Assembly: GCA_012845835.1 (NCBI GenBank)
Contig: JABAKD010000013.1
Span: 8,719,128 to 8,783,127 of the forward strand
Source of the DNA: Undaria pinnatifida
Taxonomy: Eukaryota > Sar > Phaeophyceae > Laminariales > Alariaceae
DNA: 64,000 nucleotides
Direction of reading: 5' to 3'
The position numbers and the translations under genes are program-made. The notes beneath the pieces were generated by a model. That model saw only the letters and a list, made by a program, of their open reading frames with translations. It was not told where the DNA came from and ran no database searches. Shown piece by piece: positions 33,801 through 47,300 of this stretch (positions within the stretch are counted from its first letter, which is position 1; every line of letters begins with the position of its first letter).

Positions 33801-35733
33801 GTAGCATGACGATATTTATAGGTTTATTTCGGCAACGAAAAGGTCGTGGCAATGCTTTAAATTTCGCAAAAGTGTCCGCGCCTGCCCACGCAAAGCTAAA
33901 TTCTTATCATCGTGACTTGTTCTGGCGGCGGGCGCGCACAGATGACAGTCGGCTTTCCTAAGCGTGGATGCGAGGAAGTTAGCGATGCGCTTGTCATGGG
34001 GGCCAAGGGCATGAGCGGTTTCGACAACTGCAACGGTGGAAACAAGTAAGTGGTTACATTTCGCACATACTGTGCGAATTTTATCCCGAAAAACGCGCTG
34101 CGCCCGTCTTACTCATGATTTGGCACCGAAAAGACCCTATTTTCACGAGCAGATCGTGTTCGACTGTCTCGAGTAAAGGCGCTGTGAGGGTCATGTACAT
34201 GGTATGTCATGCGTTTTATATTACCTCAAGATTCCCGTGCACGATGATATAGCGTTGTTGGAGACCTTGTTCGACACGTTGTCCAATGGGGCATGGTTGC
34301 TGGCTAATGGGGTCATATGCGTTTTTCGTCGGTCGGCGTTTTGTTTCAGGTGCGGTTACACGGTGTCCAAGGTGGGCGACGGCAGCCTTGAGTTTGTCCA
34401 CGAGACGTCAGTGAAGCACTACAAGGATACCCTTACCTTCACTTTCGCCGACAAGGTATGAATACTTTCCTGCACTACGTATGTCGGACCACGTTAAGAA
34501 AGGAGTGTTTGCCTTCTTACCTGGTACGTTTTATTTTGTGTGGTGCTTGGGCCGCGCATCAGGACCCTGGTCATACGTAAAACATGGTGTGTAATCTATT
34601 TTCAAAATCCATCTCCGCTGCGTGGCCGCTTCCATGTCTATTGCTTGGGCCGCGGTCTTCGATTAGCTACTGTGTATTACAATATACTCGTTCCGAAATG
34701 TTTTATCGTCTCCCGTGTATTCCCTATGTAACAATATACTGTGCACTTCGTATATGATGTACCATCTATGTAAATGGGCAAGGCGATGCCCGCGGCCTCA
34801 AGATGTGGTAAGTTTACAAACATGCCACGATCACTTTGTTCGGCGAATTGTATTTTTTTTCTTCGTGACGGGCAATCAATCAACCATGAGCTCAGCATCC
34901 CTCTCTCGTCGTTTCTCAGGGAGATTCGTGCGAGGCTGAGGCGTTCTCGACCAGCCAGACCTGGTACGCCGTGCTTGACAACAGCGTCAACTACTGCAAC
35001 CTACACAACCTCGTGAGTGCTCCAGTGTGTTACTAAAGCGCCGACGTACTCCCCCTCTCCCGATGAATGTCTGTCTACCACACGTTGGTACTGTACGAAA
35101 CGTTGTCACACCTATATGCTTCGAAATCAAATAGGCGTTTCTTATGGTTAGATGTCATCACGACCTATGCGAGTTTCGAATTTCCGACGGCGCCGAAAAA
35201 GAAGGGCTCCTTTCCAGCCCCGCGTGCCCGATGTCCCGTGTCCCACCGGACGACCGGAATCTCCGAAATAGATCTCCGAAAGACTACCAGGTAGTAATTA
35301 CTGGTAATTGGTGGCATTGGGGCGAAATCTCGAAGCAATGTTGTTGGATTAGGTTGGGATGCGTTAGTGTTCGGTTGGGTTGGAACTTTCTTGCTTTTCA
35401 CCAAAGCACACATTTGACGATAGTGCATATCCACTAGCTCTCTTGCAGCAGCGTGTCGAGTCGCCCGCTTGCATGGCGCATCCTAGGCCGTGGTAGAGAT
35501 CTGGGTTAATGGCCCACGAAGCGCATCAACCGAGGACTTTGTTTTCCAATGAATATGTGTATCCTCTCTTTTTGACCAGTGATTAACCTTGTTCCATATT
35601 TTTATTACTTCCCCCCCCGACGGTTGGCCTTGGTGTGGCGCAGGTGGATGCAGCATTCCAGGATTACAAGGAGATGGACGTTTCCGATGCCACGTGTACC
35701 CAGTACAGCTCTGCAGACTGCGATCGTTACTGA
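27852..35733 (+). CDS. Secreted double-lipocalin protein with Cys-rich NYCN domain
   Basis: Thirteen exons: 27852-27977, 28364-28435, 29086-29165, 29778-29927, 30768-30948, 31306-31536, 31870-31979, 32607-32754, 33101-33424, 33942-34045, 34350-34455, 34920-35012 and 35644-35733 (TGA). All introns are GT..AG with matching phases, giving 604 residues. A signal peptide (1-24, ending PTSA) is followed by two apolipoprotein-D/Blc-like lipocalin domains (about 27-200 and 265-430), each with the GxW strand YLGRWYQ or YIGRWYQ, a GxLxVHL strand, a DYWVVGLG or APYWILALG strand and an LVRDxxxF strand. Residues 475-604 form a Cys-rich domain with TWYAVLDNSVNYCNLHNL and a CTQYSSADC end. Lipocalins carry small hydrophobic ligands such as lipids or pigments; the ligand here is unknown. 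The Cys-rich domain is unassigned. The protein is probably extracellular or vesicular. Confidence 0.85.
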
Positions 35734-38387
35734 TTATCAGGCGATCTCTCTTTCGCTCCTGCTGCCACCGCGATAAGTTTTTCGCTGCATACAGTGGGGA
35801 TCCCCCTATAGTGTCGGTTAGTAGTGCCTGCTGCCCGCGATAGTGCTGTGAGATCGTTCGGCAAAGATGGGGGCAACCAGTACCGGGAGTGGCAGTACGC
35901 TACAGTGCCGTTTTTTCTGGCTGGCACGCACCGGCGCTAGAGAGGCACCACCACTGTAATATAAATGAATGTATTGCTTGATGCACGGTTGGTGTCTGTA
36001 TAGGCTGCATGAAGGTTGTCCACCGCGGGAGTCATCGTTGTCGGGCAACTTGGTGCAGGGTTTACGCTTCTCAGGAACTGCCAAGATTTTGTTGGTCGGA
36101 TCATGGCACGCACTAGGTAGAGTACCCGCTTCCCACTCATGGAGAAGGGGGGTGGTAGCGTTATATACAACACCTTGTATAGCTGGCGCTATTTGGACGA
36201 TCGCATTGCGTGGGTTCGGTATTTATTTTCCCGGTCAGGGCGCTTCTGAGAAACCGGCGTGGGTTTGCGAGGATGGGCTCATGCTTGTGTGATTTTGCTA
36301 TCAATTTCAGCCAACTGCTCATTTGCCCGTATTAGACGGCAGGCTCGTTGAAGGCGGTGTGTTAATTCGACGAACGGCCTCGTTGAACTCAACCGGATGA
36401 GGCCTACTAAGCCTGTATGCCCCGAAATTATGGCAACCTGCATTGATTCGCATGATTAGGGCAACAATGATGCTACGAGGTGTGATCCTTGTATGTATCT
36501 GGTATACTATACACATACCGCTTTAGGGGGAACTTGGCGAGCTCAAGTCGGACGGACGACGATGTCCACGTGAATGTTTTATCAGGGCAGCCTACCTCGT
36601 CCTGCCGGGTTTTCGACGTACCGGAATGATTCCGACGGTAAAAGCGCGTCATTTTTATTGTGTCCCGTGAAAAGCTGTCGTCCCTCCATGTAGGTACCTC
36701 ACGCGTCATTCGAAGCAGCTAACCAGGTATGTACGAATTTGCACTTATTATATTTCATACCAGTGTGCAGTACCAGACGAATCTCTCGGGGGTTCTAAAC
36801 ACACACACAGCACGGACCTACCGATACTTCCGTCAGGTGACTCCCGCTTATTATGCAACGATCAAAAGTTAGCGGGATGTGTTTCCAAGCGAATGACGAC
36901 GAGATGAGTGGCATGAAGTGCGCACGACAATAACTGTTACAGGTCTTGCACCATGTACCCCATCTCGTCCTGACCCGAGGGGGGGTGTTGCTTTCGACTA
37001 AAGCTCTTCTCGTCCTCACGAGGTGCCTTTCGTGTTACAGTAACTAATCATTTTGAAGTCGAAATAGACGAAAACATTGACGACTACAGCATTGGCCACA
37101 CGACGTAGGCCGGACTGCTAGGGTATTTGTTGGTGAGTTTAGTGCCAGGAGTTGCGCGACATAAATGCAGCGTAACGGCGTTCGATGTGCTTCGCGCTCT
37201 CTCTTGACGATGGTTGGTAACATCGAAAAACGTTGTTTTTTGTAGGTCGACAGACTACAACAGAAGACTAGTCTATACCTTTACCTTTATCGCTATTTGC
37301 CTCTAGGGCGCGCGAGGGTAAAGGATACAAAGCAAGGCATGCATGCTCGTGGAGAGTGGAAGCCAGAAGGGCAGGGGTATATCTTTGACGCGGGGGGATG
37401 CTAGCAGGACACTGGAAGAGCGGAGCTAAACGTCATCGGAGGTGGGGGGGAGTGCTGTATATCGGGCTGGAGCGAACGTATCTTCCCTACTGCTAAGAGC
37501 ATCGGAGTTCAAGACGAGTGGAAGGGAAGGCAGACTAATCGGATCGAGGTCAGGTATAAAACGGAGGCGATACATGGGGGGGTTAACACTGTAGTGGAGG
37601 CTGCTTGCGGGCGCCTGTAGCCGAGGCGGGTCAGTTTCCTTTTTGCAGGATGGACGTGTTGAGAGGGGCACGAGGAGCAGGGGAGGGGGAGGAGGGGTAT
37701 GGTTCCCCCCCCCCCTCGAGGCGGGGATTCAACTACACAAGAGTATATTTCGTGAAGCGAAAATACAAAAATCAAGCAGCAATGAAACTTGACACAAGGC
37801 TCGCAGGCAATCCATAAAAAAAAGGCTGGGCGCGTGGACCACGCATGCAGACGCACTGGAATGATGCTTTCAACCAGCGTATATTCCAGGACCTCGAAAA
37901 AGGGTACTACAGTGTTGGAACACCCCTTTTGGGATACAATTTGGGGGTTGGGGGCGGATGAAGTCCGTTATGTCCAATGCCCCTAAACCTGCATAAACAT
38001 ATATAAGTATCACATACCAGGTACACCATAGCATTAGCACGCGGTGAACGGCCGCTTGGAACAAGTCTGTATCTCGGTGAGCACAAGAACTTACCCGCGC
38101 TAAAGCCCGATTTCCATCCCACCAATCCATGATGGAGCCCACAAAACCAGACGTCACCCCTAAAAAAACACGGGGCCTACCACCGACGGAAAAAACTAAT
38201 GTAGAGAAATACCGAAACAAAAAATGTCGGGGAATGCAGTAACGGGGTTCGAGGCGCGCATCTAAATCTATCCTTTACCTGGAACACGCACGGATAATTC
38301 CGCTAGTCTATATCACCGCTTTGCCTGATCGCACAGCAGCATGGCCTCTTTGTGTGAAAATATACATGAAACCGATCGGAGGAGCAA
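35734..38387. other. Convergent intergenic region, no gene recognised
   Basis: About 2.65 kb between the 3' ends of the lipocalin (+) and SDR (-) genes. Reading frames are short and motif-free. It contains one TACCAGGTA motif at 38015-38023 and a C-homopolymer near 37706-37717. Confidence 0.5.
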
Positions 38388-41300
38388 TCATGGCGGCATC
38401 CGCAACGCGCCGTCGAGCCTTATGACTTCCCCGTTCAACATGGGGTTGTCGATAATACTTTCCACGAGCTGAGCAAACTCTTCCGCCCGGCCCAACCTCG
38501 GCGGATTTGGCACCGTGGAAGCAAGTTGCGTACGGACCAGATCTGGTAGACCTTCTAGAAGAGGTGTCATAAAAAGCCCTGCGGTTAAGGGGGTTGGGAT
38601 GGGAGACGCGAGGGAGTCGGGGGGCGAGGGGAGTTAACGGCTGGCTTTGTGTGTCACGCGCCTTCCCGTGGAACCTTTGGCACCGCGTTTGCGCAGAACA
38701 AAGGACTGTTGCTCTCGTTGAACGACTTGTACAGTGAAAAACCACCCAACATAGATGGTCGTGCATGCCTCAAGCTCTGTCATGCATCCCATACAAACTC
38801 TTATGACACCAGCGTAAGGCACGTTGCCCGCTAACGTACATCGCGTGCGCGGGGCGTTTCAATTCGATTACACTGGCGAGCTCTTTTCGCGACGAATGAT
38901 GGTCGTAAGCAGCCGCTACTGATATCATCATGCGCAGCGGAGTGGATCTCCGACTTCAGAGAGGGGGCGCGAGGGGGGCAGGAGGGTCGTGACACCACGG
39001 GGATGTGGGGCCGGGCTGCGCCCACGGCACGCCCTACCGGCAGCATGTATTATAGGCCGCCTTTTCCTCGTGTAGGTCAACCGTAGGCATCACAAAAGTC
39101 GCCGCGGAAAAAATACAAAACGACGACTATGTATACGCCCACCACATCCACTTCATACCTGGCGCAATGGCACACACTCGAACTCCGCTGGCGGCGAGGT
39201 CGCGAGCGCACGGGAGCGTCATGGCGACGATAGCGCCTTTCGACGCTGCGTACGCGGCTTGTCCCACCTGCACAGGGCACGAGCCGCGCCATAGCGGAGA
39301 CGCGATTGATATTTGACCACCCACCCACAAAATAAGGCATTTATCACGAACAGTACAGCGCACCAAGTAAGAAAACAGGGTAAAAGAAAGGCAGGCAAAT
39401 TTACTGGAATGGAATACAGGAAAAAATAAGCTTTGCAGCCGCTATGCTAAACTTGGCGTAGTAACACCCCCCCCTCCCAAATAGGAAACGTAGCCTGGGT
39501 ATGCATTTCTATTTCTTAGTAAGTGTCTCGAACTGTGCTGCTGAATCCGAATCACATCGCGGATTTAGCGTATGGCTGGGAGTGGAACACCAGGAACACC
39601 AGGAACACCAGGAGGGGTTTAAAAAAACAATATCCTCGGCTATCCAGGAATAGCTCGGGATGCATACAGCATTGACGTAAATCCGATAAGTTACGTGTGT
39701 CAGCACGTGCTTGTACGCAAATCGCATGTGTGTTTTCTAAACAAAAAGTCGGAGCTAGCAGAGAACAATATTGATAATGTAATACAGACGTGGTACAGCA
39801 CGAAATAATAAAAAGGATTAAGGCAATATACGATTCGTGCCGCTTGAAGATTTTTCCATGTGGGTGCTTGGGTGGGTGCTCCGCCGACCTACTCTGCCCC
39901 AATCGCACCGCAGGAGATACCCGAAATCTGATGTAACGCTGCAACGACGAGATGTCAGCTTACACGGCGGTTCACGCCGAAGAAGTCTGAGGAAGAACTT
40001 CGTCACCATAATGATTAGCGCCACAAAAACACTTAGTCCTCTACGTCACCATGCTACCATACCCACACCCCAACCCCAAACAGGGGGTATCTTGTCTTGC
40101 ATTACCTGGCCCTCGAACGCTGCAATACTGGCGGTGTTGATGATTACCCCCCGCTGGCCTTCTTCGTCCGCCTGGTTCTCCACCATCCTGAAATTTACCC
40201 GTGTGCATGCATGCATGCGCGAGAGAAAAGCAACGTATTGGGAACTAAAAACTAACAGGTCTGTCACAAAAATCCCAAAAGAGAGGAGGCCAACACAGGC
40301 ACTAAGCAGGCTGGACCCCCGACCAAATTATCTGGTGCTGCAACGACAACACGTCGACACAACGTTAGCATTGCAAGGGCTCAGGATTTTTGGTGCCGGT
40401 GCAGTCTGCATGCTGCACTCCGAAGCAAAGGGGAGCAGCGCTAGCGAAAAAGTCATCATGCATATACGCGCACTTCGCACTTCTGCTACTTGTAAACAAC
40501 AAAGTACATATATTGCCGGTGCAGCCAAAAATACATGCACTATTCAGGGCACCGGCACACTATTGGGAATAGAGTTTCTATAGAGCTACCATAGAGAGTT
40601 CCAGTCGTGCCAAGCGATTCCGTCGGCACTATAGAGATCAGTGGCACTTTTCAACCGGCACTGGGAGCCCCCCACTGTACCCACACCTCATTGCCGCCAG
40701 GCGTAGGACGTTGAAGGTGCCGACGGCGTTGACCTTTAGGACGCGAGAAAATCCGTCCAAATCGTGCGGGTCGCCCGTGCTGCGGCGTGAAGAAGGGTCG
40801 AGAAGGGCAGGCGAGGCGGTCTCAACCATGTTACGGTAGGGGAGCACCTGAATTTTCTGAGTCTTCTCACTCCAAGAGCTCTAGACTTTGCCCAAACTCT
40901 GACTTAGACGAAATATGAAAATGCAGCCCGATGACTAATCTGATGGTCCTAGGTATTTTTGCGTTTACAATGAATAATGTTATTGTAAATCGCAAATGGC
41001 GTTGCAACGATGCCGGGTGCCATAAGTTTATTAGTCGAGGAACCACGTCAGACGTAAATATGTCGGCCAAAACGTGCCACCCCTATGCAACGCGTCTGGA
41101 TAGCACCGCGGCATATGCTGTTGACTGGAGAAACTAGTTCGAAGCAACTTGTTGTACGTGTAATACCAGGTAGGTGATGCGGCAAACGTACGGCTCAAGG
41201 CCGACAAATCTGTAGAGTCTACATTTCAACAGCGAATGTGGCAAGGAGCTTCAGCGCATTGGACAGCAAGTTACACAACAACGAATTACACGACGTATTA

Positions 41301-44300
41301 TTGAGAAATATATATCAACATATATATGATCATTCTTTTGGGGGGGGATTCGGTCAGGAGTTTTATTCCGTCTCGGCCTCAGTATGCGATTCTCGGAACT
41401 GGAATCCTTGGTCAAATAGCTTCGATCGAGCGCCGTCTTCGGGGGGCGGCTCCAACGCCCCTCGACCTGCCGTATCCGTTCGGCACCTCGACGTGAACGC
41501 GGATAGACGCTGAGCGAGACAAGCGAGAAGTGCGGGGTTTTTTCGTATTTTGGGCGGTATACCGTACGCCCGAGCTATTCTTGGATCTTGGCATATGTAG
41601 AGTTTGAACGGATAATTAACGGATAACATTTCCAAATTGGCATCATTTCCAACTTGGCATCTAAATTTCTTCCCGACAACGCTTTTTTCATGGCCGCCTC
41701 GAAGCGCTTGCCCTATCATAGCTACTACTGGTGCTGTGTGTCGTTTCCTTTCGGCTCAGTGGGTATAGTGCTGTATAACCAACGAAGGATGTGTCGTGAG
41801 TACGATTCTCACCCAGATCATATTTGGTATTCAGGAGCGAAACGCGCTGGAGACGTTATGAATGGTTATGATAGTTGTTAGTGTTCTTCTGAGTACTACT
41901 AACTGTAGTACGTGGAGAGAGGGTAGCTCCGGAGATCGCTTTTACGAAGTCGCTGATAATTAATTAACGAACTTGAAAACATATTTGGTTGGTTTTTTGC
42001 ATAACCCACTCACTACTGTGAGTTTCACTGAGTCACGTGACAGTGGGTGGTGCTATGTGTCGTGAGTTCGACTCTCACCGACTTCATATTTGTCTTTTTC
42101 AGGCGTGCGCGCTGACGACATTATGAATGGTTATGTTAGTAGTTCAACATATATATGTAGCAGTACTGCCCACTGAGCCACTGAGTCAGGTGATTAAGTA
42201 GCTCAGTGGGCAGTGCTGTACGATTTCTCGGTCATATCACTTTGTTCGAAGGCCGCCGTACACGCGAAAAGAGCGCAAAAAAATGTATTTTTAACGGTAC
42301 TCTCCAGTTATTCTTCGGATCTCGATGTATGGAGAGGTTGATAAAATAAAACTTGGAAATACATTATTTCCAAGTTGGCGTCATGTTTTGACCCAAAACA
42401 AATAATAACATTACTACGTAAACTGTAAAAAAATCACCATGGTACTGCGGTAGGGATCATAGTAGTGAATTTGTTTATTGAATTTCGGTAGGTACACGTA
42501 CATACATACATCGATATAGACGTGGCAAGCGCACGCATGACTAAACGAGGAGGAGGTAGTAGTGATTACCATTACTGCGCCAGAAAAAGCCACACAGCAG
42601 CATTGCGAGTGGCTGCGTCCCCGGGGCCTCGAAGGTTGTACTATGCAAGTTCCTCCTGTTGTTAACCTGCGCCACGCGAAGGTGGTAGTAAGTAGACAGT
42701 GTCCACGGAGGAAACCAGTGGTAGCATACATTCGTCCCGGTATCGCATTGTTTGGTGTTTTTTTCTCCCGAGAAGACTCTTTGGAGAATATAGGCGGTTT
42801 GCTTTGTTGTTGCTGTTGTCCCTGACTCCGTTGCTGTGGTCGTTTGCCGATCAAGTGCAAGCGATCGTGTTGGTACGTAACTGACAAATAAGTTTGTGTT
42901 GCTTCGTACTTGACGTGCTCCTTGCTGCTGACTGCTGATTGATCATCTCTTCCAGTGAGTTTTTTTTTCTTGGCACACTTCTACTTTCCACAGCTTCTGG
43001 ACATACAAGCCGTGGTCACAGGTGTCGTCCTTCTCCCTTCCCCCCCCGGTTATTGCCTTCAATCGTTTTGGCGCATAGGGTTCAGCACCCACTCACTGAT
43101 CGTCGATTTTTCATCGAGTGCTGCTAACTCACGCTCTCGCGCTTTCTCAGGTCAATTAGTGCACAAGAAAAAGTCCCACGACAAGTAATACGAGTACGCG
43201 CTCTCGGGGGCATTCGAACTCACGAAGCTGCTCTATTATACCAGGCTTGAGGATAACCTGATACGCCACCAGGGCAGTACGTGATATAGAGCCGGTCGCC
43301 CCGGTGGTCTGGTGGGGTTACACTCGAATACTACTATTAATAATAGCGTTGGTCCTTGAGTTAAATAACCACCGGTGTGAGCTTTTGTTGGCTTTATTTA
43401 TTTGCAGAAATAAATGGGAGAAAATGATCAACTAAACTGCTGAAATCGCCCAGCAGCGTGGGTAGGTACAATTCGACGCGAATCGACGAGGGAAGAATAT
43501 GCTGAATTTTTCTCGCGATAAAAATTAGGGCAGGTACCGTAGTGGGAAGGGGGGAGGGGAGCCCGCTAAATGACCCCGGATCTGAGTTATACTACTGGGA
43601 GGGCGAGAGTAATGCGAGCATCACAATAAATGGGATGGGAAAAAGAAAAGAAGTGAAGTGTGTATTACTGATGCTGTAATAATACGATACCCAAGCAAGT
43701 TGCACCGATCGACTCGATCTGCACTGCCTGTTGTATTATGCAATTGGTCCACGTACAACTTCTCTAACACAGGCCAGTATGAGATGATAGTCATTGGACT
43801 TGCTGAACTTCCTAGTGAGTGGTGGTTTCCTCTATCCACGAACCCCGGTCGAGCCAATCAATCGAAGGTTGGGTTACACTATGCGGGGTGGTATCGAGAC
43901 AGGGGGTCAAATGAAATGTCCGCGTACCGCGGGGTTGGAGTATACAAATAAAAATTCAGGAGTAGCGCGAGTTGCCCCATTTTTTTCTGAAAAAGGTGGC
44001 TTAAATTATCCTGTTTTAGTTAGATTTGTTAAAGTCAACTATGGTACAAATACTTCTAGTTGTTAATACCTTGAAAAATTCTGAACCGGGGTTGGACCCT
44101 GTTCTGTGGTGCTGGCGTTGTGTACGAACCTCAGCTAGCTAAGGCTTCCACACCGTGCGGTGTGCTGTCGACCCGGGAGAAGTCGGTTTTCGTCCCCGGT
44201 TTGTTGGAGTTGATGGGGTATGGAAGGATTTCTGGAACGGCTGTGGAGCCCTGTCCTTATCGGGTGCGTCGGAACGCCCCCCACCCGTTTGCTGGTTTAT

Positions 44301-47300
44301 TTCCTCCCCGGGTGTCTCTGGCTCTACGAGCTGCACAGCCAATCAACGACAAGCCAATGCGACTAGAATATTGTCGCACAATCATGCGGCGCTGTGTCGA
44401 CCCGCGGGAGAAATCGGCTCTCGTCCCCGGTTTGTCAGGATTTCTGAAGCGGGCACAGGACTCTATATCCTCCCATGGTGGCGCTGCCCTTATGTCCGAG
44501 CCCCAGCCAATCAGCGGTAAGCGAATATGGTTTTGGGGTTCCACGTCGTACGGAGTGGTGTCGACACGGTAGGTCATCGTTATTGTTCCCGCGTTTTTGG
44601 AGCTGTAGAGATTCGGGGGATTTATGAATCGGGGATGGGACCCTATCTTCCGCGTGTGCGACGGAAATGCCCCCCATTGATGGGTCTCCATCCGCCTAGG
44701 ACGGCGCTGTGGAGCTCGAACCAATCAGTGATTAGCCAACGGGATTGGGGTTTTCTCATCGTACAGGGTGGTGTCGACCCGACAAAACTCGGTTTGCTTC
44801 CCCGGTCGATGGAGGTTGTAGAGATGTGGAACGACCTCTGGACCGGGGATGGGACCCTATATCCTCCCGAGGTGGAGCTGGCTCAACATACGAACCATGG
44901 CCAATCAGAAAATCGGCCGGTGGGGTTGGGATTTCCACACCGTGCGGGGAGGTATCAACCCGGACGATATCCGTGTTGTCCCCGGGTTGTCGGAGTTGTA
45001 GATGTGGGGATGGATTCCCATCCCGGCATGTGACCCTAACGTGCCCGGGTGACGCCTACTTTGTGTATGAATCCTGGCCCATGAGCGATCAGACGAAAAT
45101 TACATGTTTTTTATTTTTGTCTAAAAAATCGAGTCTGCAATTCTTTGCTGCCAAAACCGTAAGCGCTGTAGTCGCGTACTGTATGTACAAGAAGTGAGCG
45201 ATCTACACAGCTAGCAACAAGCAGCAGCATTGCAATATTAGCATTCGAGGAGTTGAGTGACGAAGGCAGCCATACCACCGTGTTTCGCGCCTGGAGCAAC
45301 GTCAGCATGTCTCTCGATGATCAGACAACACACAGACGGTCGATCTGGGAGGCTCGGATCTAGATATACTATTTTATCATGCTTTGTTTTTTTCAGAAGC
45401 TGGCTCACTGCGCGCCTCTCAGTGGCTACGACGAGAACACGCAGCGGACATGGTCAGTCACCTTACTGGCCCCGGATGCTCGATTGAGTAAAAATATTAT
45501 GAGAAACGCAAGTTTCGTCGCCAGACTAAAGGGTCAGTCGGCGTGTGCTCGGATTTATCCGATCGAAATCTCATGAATCAAGCTCGATCTCGGATTAACT
45601 TAAATAACGGTAGCTATTAATAGTAATACATTGTTATTATTATTAGTCTATATCGAACTCTTGGCATTACCTTACATACTATACGCGCAGACTATGTGTG
45701 TGGTGACTTTTTTTACTCTATCAAGTATTGAATCGAACAATTCGAAGTGCTGCCCTGCCCTACCCGAAGCATGGGTGCCGGCGATGTGCTCGGATTTATC
45801 CGATCGAAATCTCATGAATCAAGCTCGGAATCGGATTCACTTAAATAACGGTAGCTATTAATAGTAGTACATTGTTATGATTGTTAGTCTATATCGAACT
45901 CTTGGCATTACCTTACATACTATACGCGCAGACTATGTGTTTGGTGACTTTTTTTACTCTTCTATCAAGTATTGAATCGAATAATTCGAAGTGCTGCCCT
46001 GCCCTACCCGAAGCATGGGTGCCGGCGATTGCCCATGCGGAGCCCTTGTATATAAATATATACTTCGGTATTTCAGGCTAGACGTCTTGCATTCCTCCAA
46101 GTAAATCGAACCTCATGAACCGCGCTCGTACTTTTCAAGGCAACCACCTCTACGAATAGCGTAGCAGCCTGTACTGTACTGTGCTACCATGGCACCATTC
46201 AACGCAACATAAGCGTACGACTGTGCGCTCTTATCCGAAAAATAAAAGCCATCCTCTTATCGCGCATGTGCTCTCTTCAATTCAACACTTTTCAAAAGGG
46301 GCAGTTATGTCCGTAGCGCGTGTTGATTTAAACACGCTTACCACAATGGTTCTTTCGGTTTGAACCTGTCGTAAAATAGTACAAACGTGCACAAATTTGG
46401 CTATCTGGGGTACGTGATCATCAAAAGAAAACACTGGCTCTACAAAGAGAGCTAGAACGAAATCAGAATCGCCCATTAAAGCATATCAAGTATCTACTTT
46501 AACATAAAGCATGTAGAGGGAGCGCACCTGGAGATGGTGCGTTTGGCGTAGCCGATGCCGGCACAGTTCACGGCCACGGAGGGGCAGGATCCGAACTCGA
46601 CCCTGGCAAGGTCCAGCGCGCGGGTCACCTCCATCTCGTCCGTTACCTGGTACCAGGTATATTTTTCACACACGGACAGATTACGATCTACTGCTGTAGA
46701 TCATCTACATTATATAGTTGCCGTTATGATGATCTAGATCCTGTACTTGTCGCAAGAGTTGTATGATACAGATCTCACCCAGAAAAATTATGTGCAAGAG
46801 CCGTGTCTCACAGATCTCACCGGGTAAACATTATCATATCGTGCAGATCCTATAAATCAGGGAAAAGCCTGCCCAAAAATTTCCAACTGGTAGATCATGT
46901 GATGGGATATCTGATCTGTGCAATGGGAATCTGATCTGTCCAATGTGTGATATTTTCATCATATTCGTCGCCAAATACATGAATAAAAAAGCAGCAGCGC
47001 AGTGAGTAAGCAACAAGGGGATATCCGGGATGGTTTCGGACCTGCAAACAAACCGAAGGCGGCCATCAGATGCTAGAAAGTTTCCTGAAAGAAGACTTGG
47101 CCAGCATTGTGCTAATCACGATTTTATACGTTTAGTCCGTTAGCTCGTTATATGACTTTTGTGCAGTGTTTGTATCCGGGGGATTATAGCAGCCCTGCCC
47201 CCCGCCCCGCTACTTGCGGTACGTACCTTATTGCGCAATGGAGGCAGCACGTTCCATTTTGTATTGCGCAATGGAGACAGCACGTCCCATTGCGCAAGAT

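Noticed and set aside
43205-43290. tRNA-like sequence on the minus strand with a GAGTTCGAATGCC box
   Set aside because: Acceptor and anticodon stems do not pair. At most it is a decayed tRNA-like repeat.
44120-45197. Plus-strand frames of 150-168 codons
   Set aside because: They lie over the tandem array and overlap each other in two frames, with no domain.
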